64,000 nt of DNA from Istiophorus platypterus (lineage: Eukaryota > Chordata > Actinopteri > Istiophoriformes > Istiophoridae). A program made the translations under genes and the position numbers. The stretch is taken from positions 27,231,527 to 27,295,526 of the forward strand of contig CM029121.1 of the NCBI GenBank assembly GCA_016859345.1, in the 5' to 3' direction. The notes beneath the pieces are model-generated. The model did no database searches. It saw nothing but the letters and a program-made list of their open reading frames with translations, and was not told the DNA's origin. Position 1 is the first letter of the stretch. Each line of letters begins with the position of its first letter. Of this stretch, positions 1-13,500 are shown in pieces.

Positions 1-87
1 TGGATGCCGCTCTGCAGGTCCAGCCCGTTGACTCCTGGGACAGCTTCCCGCTGTTCCAGCTCCTCAACAACTTCCTGCGAACTGACC
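1..87 (+). CDS. cadps2: cadps2 exon a (first in window, 5' end cut by window edge)
   Basis: Reads VDSWDSFPLFQLLNNFLRTD, a conserved CAPS segment. Two bases complete a codon begun upstream, 28 codons follow, and the last base (87) opens a split codon. The donor at 88 is a near-perfect GTAAGT. The exon start cannot be set because the sequence begins inside it. Confidence 0.9.
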
Positions 88-3000
88 GTAAGTCTGACTG
101 CCATCGCTTAGATAAACCTCTCCGGCCGACAGCCACGCCTTCAGCATAGCCCCCACGTGCAGGTTTTCACCACAGTACAGACTTGTACACTTCGAATTAT
201 TCTTGCTGAATTTCAACCCGGAAGCTGCCCAGTTCAACCATGGCCTGACCTGCTGGCCTCTGAGCAGCTTCTGGTCACGCAGCTGGGGTTTGGGGCCTTG
301 CTCAAGGGCCGACACGGGCCCAGTTTAACCCCACCAGCGACCTCTGAGTCACAGACTCGCTTCTTTAACCTTGGCCCACCACTGCCCCCATTTACGGACA
401 TTCATTGCATGATTATCAATTATTTCAAATCCTTTTTTTATTACTTGTGTTTCATTGTACAAATCAACCCGACGATACAATGCTTATAAAGTTTGTTTAT
501 TAAAAGGGTGGAGCGGATGAGAGCAGATCGTGATCATCAAGGACTTCGGCCACGCCACCTTTTATACAAGACCCATTGCATAAACATGTCAGAGCAAACT
601 CCTGCTTGTCTGATTTCAACTGCAGCTCTTTTGGGGAGGAAACTGCCCCCCCCCCCACGCCCCCACACGGCTCGGCACATGGTCTCACTGCCAAGAGACT
701 CTAATTAACATCGGTGACGGTGGAGAAAACAGGGCTCGTTAAGAGATGAGGTTAGCAGCACCTCCGGCAGGGAGGCAATTAACACGAGCGCCGGAGAAAA
801 ACCACAGAGGGCCCGGCGACGGGCGAGATCAGTTGCCCCTCGGTTCCTCTCCGGCCCCCGTGTCACCCGGCCTTGTCTACCTGTCAGCAGGTAGCGGGCG
901 AGGATGTTAGCACAACGCAGGCCCGCCCCCAGCCTCGGCTCGCTTCTTTATTCGGCCAGTGACCGGGAAACTAGATTCCCCCACAAGTTGTCCATGGAGA
1001 GATGTTTCAAAACACAGTTTTCTATTAGAGTTTGTAATAATGCAGCCCAGGGCTGGTTTATCTGTGCATCTGTCCACCAACAGTGTTGGCATCTTAATTT
1101 TCTTGCGGAGCTGCATTTCGACTGGTTTTACTCCCAAGCTTTTTCAAGCCTGACATTTTCACAGTTCATTTTTCTAGTCCTGAAGAAAATGTTATTCTTT
1201 TTTTTTTTTTTTAAACAATTTTTGGGTTAAAGTGACAGAGCCTGACCTACTTGAGGGATACACCGATACTAAGCTGAATTGTTCGCACATCCACACAGCA
1301 ACAAACATTATTTCAGGAATAAGGAAACATTTTTTTTTGGACACTCACCTATTTTTTTTTAAATGTGCTTTTCCACATCTCAAGGTCCCGACAGTCTAAA
1401 AAAAACAATCAAACTTCAATAAACGACAGTGGGAACTTTGAAGTATGACAGACATCAGCATTGCACTGCTGTGTTTCAAATTGCCGCAGTGATTTTTTTT
1501 TCCCTTCCCCGATAAAACTGCGTCTCGCTGTTACGGCGTCGTTCGACTGCCGGAGAGAAGAAAAATCCCAGCTCATTGTTTCCCCTCTCAAAGCCCCCCG
1601 CCTTTATCTCGGAGCCAGCGGAGATTTGGCGAGATGCGAGGCGTTATTTAACGTGGCTGATGCCAAAGTACCTCGAATACAGTAACAGACAGGCAGGCAG
1701 ATAGACAGCCCAAGGGCACCAACAAAAAAAACGCCAAAAAGAACGCGTTTCATTATGCGAAGAACACAAAAAAAAATCTTGGGTTTTTTGCAGCTCATAT
1801 CTTTTATATTTTTTCCTAATTACCATCTTCTGTTAATGCCATAATTGTTCCAAGTGTCACAACATTAGCCGACTTGAATAAGAGCGTAATGAGGCAATAG
1901 ACAGAGCCGAGGCACAGAGCGAGCGAAGTCGTAGCTTCCGCCTCCTGCACAAATGAGGTCTCTCCCTCATTGATAATTACGTCTGAAGTGAGAGGAAATA
2001 GATTTAACCCCTATCTGATACTTGGGCGACAGAAGTAAAAGGCTGCCTTTCTCTGAACCTTGCGATGATAAAAGTACAGTCTGAACAATCCTTGACTTTT
2101 CTATTTGTTTGCAGTTTGGTTCTTTATTTTAAATTAAACATTTAAGCTGTCAGAAAAATTAGTGAAACTTCTGCAGTGGCTGCCGGTCGGCCGATATTCC
2201 GGCGACGGTGTTCCACAGGCTCTTTGAGGGTTTTTTCCTCAACAAGTGTATTGTCTCTCAGTTGTTTGTTAGATTATTTAAATGCTCACTTGATTGTCAG
2301 CGTGTGAAGGCGAGCAGTTGCGAGGGAGGAGGTTTTTCTTTTTTCTTTTTCTTTTCTTTTTTTTTCTTTAACTCTCCGGAGGGGGCAAAAAGGCTAGTGT
2401 TAATCATGACGGAGCAGAGCGAGAGGAATTAAAACTAATGAAGTCCTGGGAGATCGAACCAGCCTGCTCGCTTCCCACTACTCGACTGTTGCTATCGCCG
2501 AGGATTCATCTGTCAAAACCTGCGAGGAGTGGGTTGGGGCGGGGTGGTATCGGGGGAGCATGGCAGGGGGAGGATTTGATATCATGAACACCTGTGCAGT
2601 CCCATTCGATCCTTGCAGAGCAGCCCCCCCCGGCACCTCAGATCTCACCTTTGTATGCCCCATAATGTTCAGGTTTGGACCAATCATTTTCAGGTGGGGG
2701 CCACAGTCAAGTTCTTCATAACCAAACTGTGAAAAACCATTTCTTACATGGGGGTATCAGTTTGTTGACAAAGGAACAGGCCAAAAAAAAGACTGTTGCC
2801 GCAACGCTGGAAGAAAACTTGTCTAAACATCTCTGTTTGCTGTAGCATTAACGTCATACCTCAACATTTTTGGGAAATTCACTCATACACTTTCTTGTGG
2901 AGAAGATCAGTGTCGCTCTCATGTCTACACGTAGCTACTTCCTGGCCTGGCTCAGTCCAAAGGGAATAAAATCCGCCTACAGGCACCTATGAAGCTTCAC

Positions 3001-6000
3001 TAATGAACAAGTCGTCTCTCAATCTGATCGCAGGCTTAATGTTTAAAAAACCAAAATGCAAATGTTAGCCAATAGGGTTTTACGGGGGGGCTATATGCCA
3101 GCCTGGAGTCTGTTGATGAGTGTTGACAAGACCCTAGGTGGTCACTGCTCCCAGCCAAGCAGTAGTCCTAGCCGGGCTAGCTGTTTACCCTTGTTCCCAG
3201 TCTAGTTTAGTTAAATGGCTGCTGGTTCCACCTGTGTGAATATATCTATCAATTTTCTCATCTGACTCTCAGCAGGAAAGAGAATAATTGTATTCTCAGA
3301 AATGCCAAACTATTCCTTTCCTTAATATAAAAATAATGTAATTTCAGGTTTGTGCAAAGTAGACAAAGTTGTCTGTTTTAGTTTTCATGGAAATGGGCTG
3401 AAAAGTGATCAGACGTTCTCACCTGATGTCCCCCCCCCCTCCCCCCAACCACCACAGCTCACCTGTGCAATGGGACATTCCACAAACACCTGCAGGACCT
3501 GTTCGTGCCCCTAGTGGTGCGCTACATCGACCTGATGGAGTCGTCCATCGCCCAGTCCATCCACCGTGGCTTTGAGCAGGAGACCTGGCAGTCCGTCAAG
3601 TAAGAGCCCCCCCCCCTTCCCTGCCGTTAGCATTAGCTTTAGACACCGTGCACTGCAGCGCTCATTTTCAGCTGCTGGTTAGACTGCCAAGAGTCGCCCA
3701 TACGGTGGCAATGCAGCCAACCACTTCGTCTCCTGATCTGTAGATTTAAAAAGAGGCGTTCAAACACAGCGCGAAGTAAACAGCTGTTTCTAGTTCTTCG
3801 GGTCCCAAATAGCGTTGATTTAGTGACGTGCAGGTAAAAAGGCATCCAGACATTGAGGTCAAAACTGGACCACATTCTTGGAGAAATTAAAAGTTTGCAT
3901 ATGACCTTTGTTTTGTCATGATTTCAGCAACGGTATTTCAGTGTGGATGTGGCATCTGCTTCACGGTGAAATACAGTAGTTCAAATCTCGGTGTGTCGTT
4001 TGTGCATTTTGTTCCTGACAAATGTGTTCCACTCAGTTTGAGCTGCCAGGAGCAAACCTGTGTCTGTTCACCTCCATTCTTGTTTTTTTTGCAGACGATG
4101 TTGTTCTTTTTGCTTCACACGAACATTACAGATGTGAAAATATCATCTTCCATAATCTGATTATTGCGTGGTACAGTTTAATACTCTTACAAAACGTGTT
4201 CAGCAACAGTTTGGTGATTTGAAGGTCCCTTCAGACTGAACATCATTGTGATTCAATTGTAAATAAAGTCAAAAGAAAGAAGCAGGTGGACCCAAATCTG
4301 CCAAGGATAAGTTATAATAAAGATGAGTTGAAATCATCTTTAACTTATGCATAAACTGCTATTGGCTTCCTTACTTTTAGACACCAAACAGTCATATTGG
4401 TCACAATAATACTCATTAAAATCGAAATGACACACATTCTCCCATGAATTTGAATAAAAATATATATATTTATACACTGTCAGGAGCAACTATATTAGCA
4501 CACAGTGGCACAAATTAGCTTTTATCTTTATGGGTATTTAGGCAATAGATTTTTCATGAAATGGTGAATTGCATCTCTTAATAAATATCCAAAAAGACAG
4601 AGTCTTTTTGTGATCCAGGGCTTCTCCATGCCCACACATTGACTTGGTCAGTTTCAGCGGTTCCTCTACCATAGGCTACCGTCTCGCCGTTATCGTTTTT
4701 TATTTTTGTTTGTTTTTTTTACCTCCTGTTTATCATCAGCAGGTTTGAGTTGTCGAGGTGCGACACTGGCGGCCGTGTGAATGGAGCAGACACAATGAAA
4801 CGCTTAGGGGGAGGGGGGGGGCAAATGTATCACTGCAGGGGAACAAAAACGAGGCAGAACTGGATGTACAATACGCTCAGCAAGGACACGCTGCCGTCAG
4901 AAACACTGCGCTGAACTGTGCACCTTAACAAAAAGCACCTGAACTGAAAGAAAATAGAATAAATAGAAGTGAGCAGTGACTTTTTTGTCTTTTATTGGTG
5001 TTTGCCATTCTTGAATTACCGCAGGCGGAATAAGTGGCTACTATTATATGTTACCATTCTTCACTGTGTGTTCGCCGCGCTGTCTGTTACTGTCGCTGTC
5101 AGTGTTTCTTCTTGGCTTCTCTTTGTCTCCCGTTCTTTCAACGAATTTCCTTCTCTGCTGTCAACCGACCTCAACGGCGATAGGTCATTGACTAACAATC
5201 TCGCCAGCGTCCCTCTGCCCAAAGTCCCCAGCCTTCCCCTAACGCTGCCGCAGATGCCCAGTTTCTCAGCACCCGCCTGGATGGGACCGCTGTGTGACAA
5301 CACGTATGTACAAGGGGGGGTTGGATACCTCGGAGGTTCTGCTGGGGTCTGGATTAGAGGTCTTCATTAGAGGCCTCAAAAGTATTTTACCCAAATCCAC
5401 AATGGGATCCATCAACGAGAAAAAGGCCCAGACCTGAACCGAAACAAATCATAGGACCTTTATCTGCCCATCTGCTGCCTCAGTCTGCTTTGATCAAGAG
5501 TGGAGCTCTTGGTCTGTTACCTTCTCCTGCTCCTTGGGAAAACCTTAAAAAGCTGGAAATCCAGCGACAATTATTGTCTGTCATATTAAGCGCAACAATC
5601 AGCAGGTTCAACAAGGCCACATTAGCACAGTGGCACAGAACACAGAACACAAGCACGCATGGTAACACGTGTGTATCTAATGTTGTAGTGTTAGCATGCT
5701 AATATTAGCATGCAGGTCGCAGTCAGACCTGATTTGCAGGGGGAGCTGGATCGGTTCAGGTCTGGTCTTTTGGTTTTCTAGGGTGGGGTGGGTTCGGGGG
5801 TTGGGGTTTGGATCAGGTATGGGTGAAGACCTCTAGCCCGGAGTGTCCTCTGTCAGTCCTGAATTCTCACCGGTGGTGTCACAGCTCTGTTTCTGTTCAC
5901 CCGCCTGCTTGTTTGTCGGATTGTTTCTTTGTCATCACTAAAATTAAATTATAAATTCCCCCAGTCCGAACTTTTTGTTTGTTTGTTTTGTTTTTTGTTT

Positions 6001-7478
6001 TTATTCTTTTGTTGCTCTTCTGCATGAAGCCCTGCTCAAGTTTTTTGAGTTCTGTTGTGAATGGAAAGTTATAGACACAAACCCCTGCCCCCAAAAACCA
6101 AAAACAAAACGCCGAGCGAACCGAAGAGATCGCAGCCTTATTCTTGTCTGAATGAGCCGGGTCTCAGCGTGAGAGCGAAGGTTTGTGGTGTCAAATTATT
6201 TCTGTGACTATGTGGCTCTTTTGTCGAGGGGTGGGGGGGGCATGCAATCACTTCTTCGAGGCCTCGTCAGAGGAGAGTTTTGTGATGCACTCTGTGTGTG
6301 TGTGTGACAAGTCCTTGTGCTGTGCAGTGAGCATGTCACGATGTCAAGAATATCAGCGTGATAACACGTGACTTCAGTTTTTTTCTTTTATTTTATTTTG
6401 CAGCTTGCAAGGAATAAATCTACCTGACATCTTGTAAGTTGAGAGACGCTGTGTTATCAGTTTTTGTCGAACAAAAACGCCGCCTGCTCCCTTTCACCTC
6501 TGAAATGTCCCACAGTATATTAAATAAAAAACAAAACAGCACAGAATGTAAAAGACAATCTAAAGGGAATCAACAAGCACGATTGTCCTTGAGGGTTCGC
6601 TGTTTAAAACATTTCCAGGAACTCTATATTCTAATATAGTATTGATTTGAAAAGGTTGTAAATGCTTTCCAGGAACAAAAGCAATAATGCGGAGGGTTTT
6701 GTATGTAAGGCATTTACTGGTTCGTCGGGCTAACACAACGCACTGCGGCTGCAAATGGATTTAAGATTGGCACATAAGCTGCTCGAGAGCTGATCCAGGT
6801 GCGATGACCTCAGAAAGATTCAATTTTTTTTCCCCCAAAAACTCAAACCGACAAACAGATTGATCTTCATAGCAGCCTTTGTGTCAGTGCAGAGAAAAAA
6901 TCAAATGAGAATTAATCTTAAGAAGTGTTTTAACACAAAAAACCCCACGAGGACCATCTCATGTCCTGCAGTGCAGCTAAAAATCTACCGATCTCTGCAG
7001 CTCCAGCGAAAAGGAAACTGATTTTGTGGCAAGGTTTTTGCTGTTTTAAATGCAGGTGTGGACGAGCCTTAACTCAGGGCCGTAGTGAGGTAAATACAGA
7101 ATGCGAGCAGTTAAATACCAAACAAAACACATTTCTTGCTGTTTAGATTTGCTGTCAAGGAAAATTTCAAATAAGCTCCAGCCTCTCTGCAGGGAGGATT
7201 TGTTTCTTGTGACAGTAAACCAAGTGTCTTTGGGCTTTGGACTGTTGGTCAAACATAACAAGATGTCTGTAGACACGCTGAGCTATGGAACCGCTAACGG
7301 ACGTTTAAAAGTATTTTCCAATCTCATATTTTATAGACCAAATCGGAGGTTTGATCCAGATTCATCTGGCCGGTCCAGGTTTCCCGGGAAGGCATCTATG
7401 TGTCAGTCGGTCTATTTTAGAGGGAATCAACGTTGCAGCACAACTGACAGCGTTTGTGGCCATGTTGTGTGTGTGTTT

Positions 7479-7541
<63 letters not shown>

Positions 7542-10500
7542 GGGGGGTCCCAAGAGGCTGGCTGAGGGTGCGTTTCTTAAAAAGGCTCCTCATTCCGACT
7601 CCCCCAGCCTTTTTCCCACAACACGGACCACGCTGTTCCTCTGCCTCCCTTCACTTGGCCCCGCTCGATCCGATGAAAAAAGAGAGAGAGGGGAAAAAAA
7701 AGGAAAGAAGAAGCTGGCACTTCATTAGCCGGCACAGACGGGCGAGTGGGATCGTCCGGCTCCCCGGGGAGCAGGGCGGAGCGCGCTCAGAGAAGAGCAC
7801 CACTAATTAGACATGAGGGGGATTGCCACCGAGCGTCTAATTGCACTGCAGACTCGGCCCAAAGCGGTTATTCCTGTGTGCCACTTGTTAAGGTAACAGT
7901 CTTTTAAAGGCGAAGTGAGAAAAGTGAGGGAGTGAGTGGCGCTTGTTTTGACCCCCCACCCCCATCCCCCCGTGGATGTCATCCTAGTTGGGCGCTGTAC
8001 ACTTGGATGTCGGCGGTGGCAAGCGTTGCCATGTGTTGCTGTGAAACCTGTGCAGGGAGGCGGAGGCAGAGGAACAGTGGGCGCGGGGGGGGGCATCCAT
8101 CTGTCCCCAGTTCAGCCTGGTGCCACGTTCACCGACCAAAACCAGAAAACCACCAAAAAAACCAAAAACCTGTTGAGGAACCACACCAGAACAGGAACAC
8201 CTCAACTTTAGTTTTCTCGGGACAAGACCTAAATCTGTTTAAAGCAGCTGAATTTGGCAGAACCCAGAAAAAGATAGTAAAGTTTACAGGAGTGCGAAGG
8301 GTACTCAAGTAAAACTCTTACTGAATTCTTTATTAAAATATAAGCTTTCTACTCAAGTGAAAATGTATCAGCAACAACCATCTGTGTGTTCATTGTTTTT
8401 TAAAAGGGGAGACTTCCTTTGTATTGTGTCACCCTACCAAAATAATAGTTCGATGGAACAAATGAGCATCTTAGATCCCTTTCTCCTTGTTGGACAGGAC
8501 AACAGGTCCATGTTAAGAGCTTGCCTTAGCGTTGTATATAACGCTTCCCATCCTCCCTCCAGTAACGGCTCGGCCACCTCGGAGGACCTGTTCTGGAAGC
8601 TGGATGCTCTGCAGATGTTCGTGCTGGACCTGCACTGGCCGGAGCCCGAGTTCGCCAAACATCTGGAGCAGAGACTCAAACTGATGGCCAGCGACATGAT
8701 GGAGGCCTGCGTCAAGAGGTTCGGGCTGAGGGGTTTCCACAGCTGGACCTCAGGGTTTCATGTCTGCCTCGCATCTTTCTCAGGCTTTGTCTTTATTTTT
8801 GTACCTAAAGTAACACCTAAAATTATGAATTCCTTTTTTAATACTATGAAAATTGAAGACAGTGAATAACAAAATGGTCCTTCCAGTAATTAGCTTCTGA
8901 GTAATCAGGCAAGCACAAATCTAAGCAAACTCATTCCTAACCTAAGAGTCTCGCAAATCAACAAACTCATCTGAAAACTAACTCAGTCTCATGCATCGTT
9001 TTTAGAAAGTTTCAATTTGTTGTAAACAAAAACTTTCATAAAAATTTGTTAGTTTTACGGATGTGGTGTTAAATTTCCTTACTTTGGGCGACATCCATCA
9101 CAAAAACCTCTTTGGGTTCTGCCCCACAGAACAAAATCTGCATTTGATGCGAAGATGCAGAAGGCAAACAAGTCGACGGACTTCCGCGTGGCACCGTCGG
9201 TCTGCACCATGTTCAACGTGCTGATGGACGCCAAGAAGCAGTGCTCCAAACTCTGTGTGCTGGACACCGGCCAGGAGGTAAGCCGACAGTCACACTGGGG
9301 CTTAAAATGGTTGGGTCTCATCCCATTATCTTCCAACCGGACATTTAGCTGACGGTATAACACAAAGGAGCAAAGGATCCTGGTCGTCAGTCGTCCCACA
9401 CGATTGTCCACAGCTGGAAGCTTGGAAATCAGATCTAAATCATCTGTCAATGTAAAAGGAACCAAAAAAAACCCTCCATCCCAACTGTTCATTTAAACTC
9501 CTATTGGGTCCTAAAATGTTTTCTTTAAATAAGACAAAAAAAATCCTCCAATCCTAAACAATTCAAATCCAATGCTTCATTGTCATGCTTATGATACTAG
9601 TAGATGGACAAAGCGCCTTACAGTTTCTCTCCCATTCTCCCATTCGCACCTCATACCAGACCCAGGCTACATTCCATCACTCCAGTGGCCAGATTCAACA
9701 GGCTTAATAAACATGAGCCTCACAAGTGACTCACCGTTGTTTAGTCTTGTGTAGCATCTGGGAGGCGATGGATTCTTTCACTGGAAAGGCGTGCGCGTCA
9801 GGCGTACGCGTCCGGTAGCCAGTTCAAACAAGAGGGTGGTAAAACGTTTAAATGTCCTCGTGAGACGGGCGGCGACAGGACCTCAGAGTCGTAGTTACTG
9901 CTTGTTGGGTCTAGTTGGGGACCAGCTGTGGATGGTGTACTCAATTGTGTAACATGCTAGGTAGCTTGCAATATACTTGCGCTAGCCATCAATGATAGTC
10001 CATATGTGATAGAGGGACTAAAATAGCACCATTAGCTAGTGAAATGGTTGCTAGATTCCAAACCAAGAGTTAGCAAGCTAGCTAGCTGGGTTTGACCTAG
10101 TTCGCTGTCTCCGGTTTGGGGACTGACCGCGGACCGTGCCGCATCTCTTTCGTGGAACAGTTCATACTCTAGAAGAGCAGGATTGTGTAAAACTGTATGC
10201 TAATACACATTGTAAAGTAATGGACCCTCAGGTTCTTTGTTCCCTCAAGTGTCAACACCTTCAAGATGGTTTCCTATTACTTTTCTTTAGAACCAACTGC
10301 TTTAGTTGTTTGCTGCTGTGTTAGAAACCTTCTGGTCCACTAGTATTGCAGTGCTCAAGCGATACCACTTCGCCAAAGTTTAAAGTTCATAACAGCAGAA
10401 ACAGTTATTCTTAGTATTTTTCTTTCTTGAATGATAGTTACCTAAGGAGAAACATGGTTTTAATGTTGCCTTTAGAACGGACAGACCCCAGTCATTGTGC

Positions 10501-13500
10501 CAATGTTGATCTGATTGTGAGGTCTTCACGAACGATCGATCCACCCTCGACCATCAGCTTCGATTCGTCTCAGGATTCTGCAGGTAGAATGAAAACAACA
10601 TTGTGCAGGTGTTCAGGATACCGAGTGCATCCGATGGGCCTCCACCGTCTTTCGACGGCTTGTTAGCGCTCACAGCCGAAACTATCGGGGCTGAGCGATA
10701 ACAAGGGTTTAAAGAGTTTGCACTTCGCAGCTAATGAGGCATTTCTCTGAGGATTGTTTGACTTCTCGCGTCCAAGGTCGCCGAAACCGAGCTCTACACA
10801 AAAGCTCCACACCAATTTACCCGTCATTCCCATCATGGCAGCGATTCCATTTAAATTAATTAATTTTGCTTCTATAAATGCTGGTGTGACCAGGCCCTGA
10901 CCTCGGTGTAGTGATGATTCCTAGGAAAAGAAAAATCTGGAACAGGAGAAGAAACCAAACTTGGAACAAGAGAAATCCTCTCTACATCAGCAAAAATAGA
11001 TTTTCATGTTTGTCGTAAAAATGAGTCTAAATCGCTTAAGGCGGACGGATTTTTGTATGATTGCCATCAGAGACGTGCTCTAGACAGAACGAGAGTCCGT
11101 CAGCCTCCACTGCGCTCAGCTACCTTTTATTTTTTTTGACCTTCACACCGAGCGGGTCGGGTCTGTCCATCGGATCAGCCGCTGAAACGTGACCGCGACC
11201 CTCCACCCATCCGGCAGACGGGCGGGGAGCTCAGGTGCGCTTGTGTTAACTCGAAGCGGCCGAGCTCTTGACGTGCGCCGCTCAATGGGCGACCGTGAAG
11301 CGAGGCGGCAGCCTTGGCGTCGCTGAGAGCGGAACCCTTGGCCGCCCGGAAGGTTTGACAGAGAGCTAAGCTCGCTGTTCTCTTAACCTTCAGCTTCCTC
11401 TCGTCTCCGGCTCCCGCGAGCCGCTGCCTCTCGGAAAGAAACAAAACAAAAAAAAAAACCTACCATCTGTCCATTTTTTCACGCTAACACACAACAGATG
11501 AATGCAAAGACACACGCTATTATACCGACCGACTTTACACACATTACCTGGCTCTGCTGCTGCATTTTTAATATTTCTCTTTCATATTTTCTTGACACGG
11601 GAAAATACGGAGAGAAAATTTCAGGCAGACGAATTGGAAAAATTATGTATTATCCCCATGCTGCTCTTTACCAAGCGTCCTTTTTTCCCACCGCCCATTT
11701 TAGACCGTCGTGTTTCGGTGGACTGACATCAAAAGAAGGGCAGCCCTCCCTCCGGCGGCGTGATCACGAGCAGCCTGTTATATGATAAAATCACCAACGG
11801 AGACGGCGACGAAGAAAAAAAAGGACGGACTAATTTTTCCTCCTTAGTTTCCAGATGCAGGAATTATTCTGTTCGTCAGGCTGAGCTTCATTCAGCCCAA
11901 AAAAAAAAGGAAAAACCTCATCCGAATAACCTTGATGATTAAATGTCTCAGAGTTTTAGGTCGAAGAATGAATCCGAGTTTTTCAAAGGCAGAAAAGGCT
12001 TTTACAACTCGTCCGCTCCCTGCGGGTTTTTCGCATCACTTTCATGACTATGAGAAAACGGTGATGTTACATTTTGCAGCTCAGAAGCGCCGAGGCTACA
12101 ATGAGACGTGCGGCTGGTGCTGGACAACAGGACCTTTTTTATGATGCAATGTTTAATTCAAGCTCGAAAATCTGGTGGAAATGTAAACGAGTAAAAGCGT
12201 TTTTTAAGGGTAAATGAAGGTATTTCGCGGTTACTTTTGTGGACGTTTAATTTCCAAAAGATAAACTTTGCATCGGATTTCATGAGCTCTCCTACAAGTT
12301 TTCCTGTAATATCTTGGTAAAAACTTGAAGAAATGGCTTTAAATTTTACTGATGTTTTTTTTTCCTTTTTTAGATTAAAATGCTGACTATGTTTGCCTTC
12401 TTTTTTCTTTGTCTCATGTCACCCCCCCCCCCCGTCCCTCATGTCCATGTCTCCTGCACATCATTGTTTGAATCCCAGATTGACAAACAATGGGTAAGTG
12501 CCTCCATCGTCTCATCGCCTTTCTTCACACCTCTTCGCACCATCAAAAAAAAAGATTATGAAATCTTCCTCCAACATTGATTAAAAAAAAAATCCCAAAT
12601 CATGGGTTAAACACACGGTAGATTATGAACATACTTTCATTTCACGGTCCTTGGAAACTTTTTTTTTTTTAATGTATTAGTTTGCCCTTGTTCAACTCTA
12701 GTGGCGTCCAGCACTGCATATTTTCCATCTCTTTCCTCACGGCGCTAACACCTGATTGGATTGAACCCGCCAATCGGAACAAGAACGCATGGGGCCCCCG
12801 TCCATCCGGGACCCGGAGCGAGTGCCGCCGATGGGAAATTTCCTTTTTTTTCCCAGCAAGGCAGCACAAAAACGCAAAAACATAAAAGCACATCAATGGC
12901 CGATCCAATATAGAATGAGGAGTTTATGCAGAAAACAGAAACATGAATAATAGCAAAATAAAGATAAAATGGAACCAACTGGCAGTTTAACTGTATCAAA
13001 AGTAAGAGCATATTCTGCACATGGGATGAATGAAAACCTGTAGCATCTAGTTTTTTGTTTGTTTTATTTTTTATTTTTTGGAAACCCATATCTCTGACCG
13101 GGTGACGGTCCGGATCCAACGCAACAGATCTGGCGTTTCCAAAATTAACTGTCAGACAGCAAACGCAGCTGTTAAGTGATGGCTTGACTTGAAGTAAGGA
13201 TTTTTGCTCGCTAGGGGCGTGGCCATCGGTCGTCTGTCAGCGGCGAAAGCATCTCACCCCTGCAGAGGAATCCTCTGACGTCAGGCGTTTAATTGGTTCC
13301 TGAAACACTTTCACACCATCCACTTTGGGATCGTCGGAATTTCACCTCTGTGCTCGGTACAGGAAGCTCATCCAGCTGTTGATGGTTTGCTGTCAACTGC
13401 TGGAGCAGATGTGCTGCTTCAGGCCTGGCGATAATCTCTGGGATTATCTACTATTGCAGCAGCCCCGGCATTGTTTTAAATAAGTTTTAAACTCCATAAA

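Larger units (their letters stand above)
88..3457. other. cadps2 intron after exon a
   Basis: Intron of 3.4 kb, GT at 88 and AG at 3457. It holds a fold-back repeat at about 2855-3335, a G-rich block at 2527-2571, and a stretch at about 1590-2010 with several homeodomain-type AT cores in moderately GC-rich DNA. No other gene is supported; the short open frames here lack coding character. Confidence 0.75.
5304..8562. other. cadps2 intron between the cassette exon and exon c
   Basis: Intron of 3.3 kb. Contains a G-rich quadruplex-prone block (5779-5811), a dispersed repeat copy (about 7190-7345), a GT microsatellite (7465-7539), and a GC-rich stretch at 7680-7920 with TAATTA-type motifs. No gene is supported. 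Confidence 0.65.

Noticed and set aside
8357..8868. 170-codon frame treated as a single gene
   Set aside because: Only 8563-8718 is coding (cadps2 exon c); the flanks are intron read-through.
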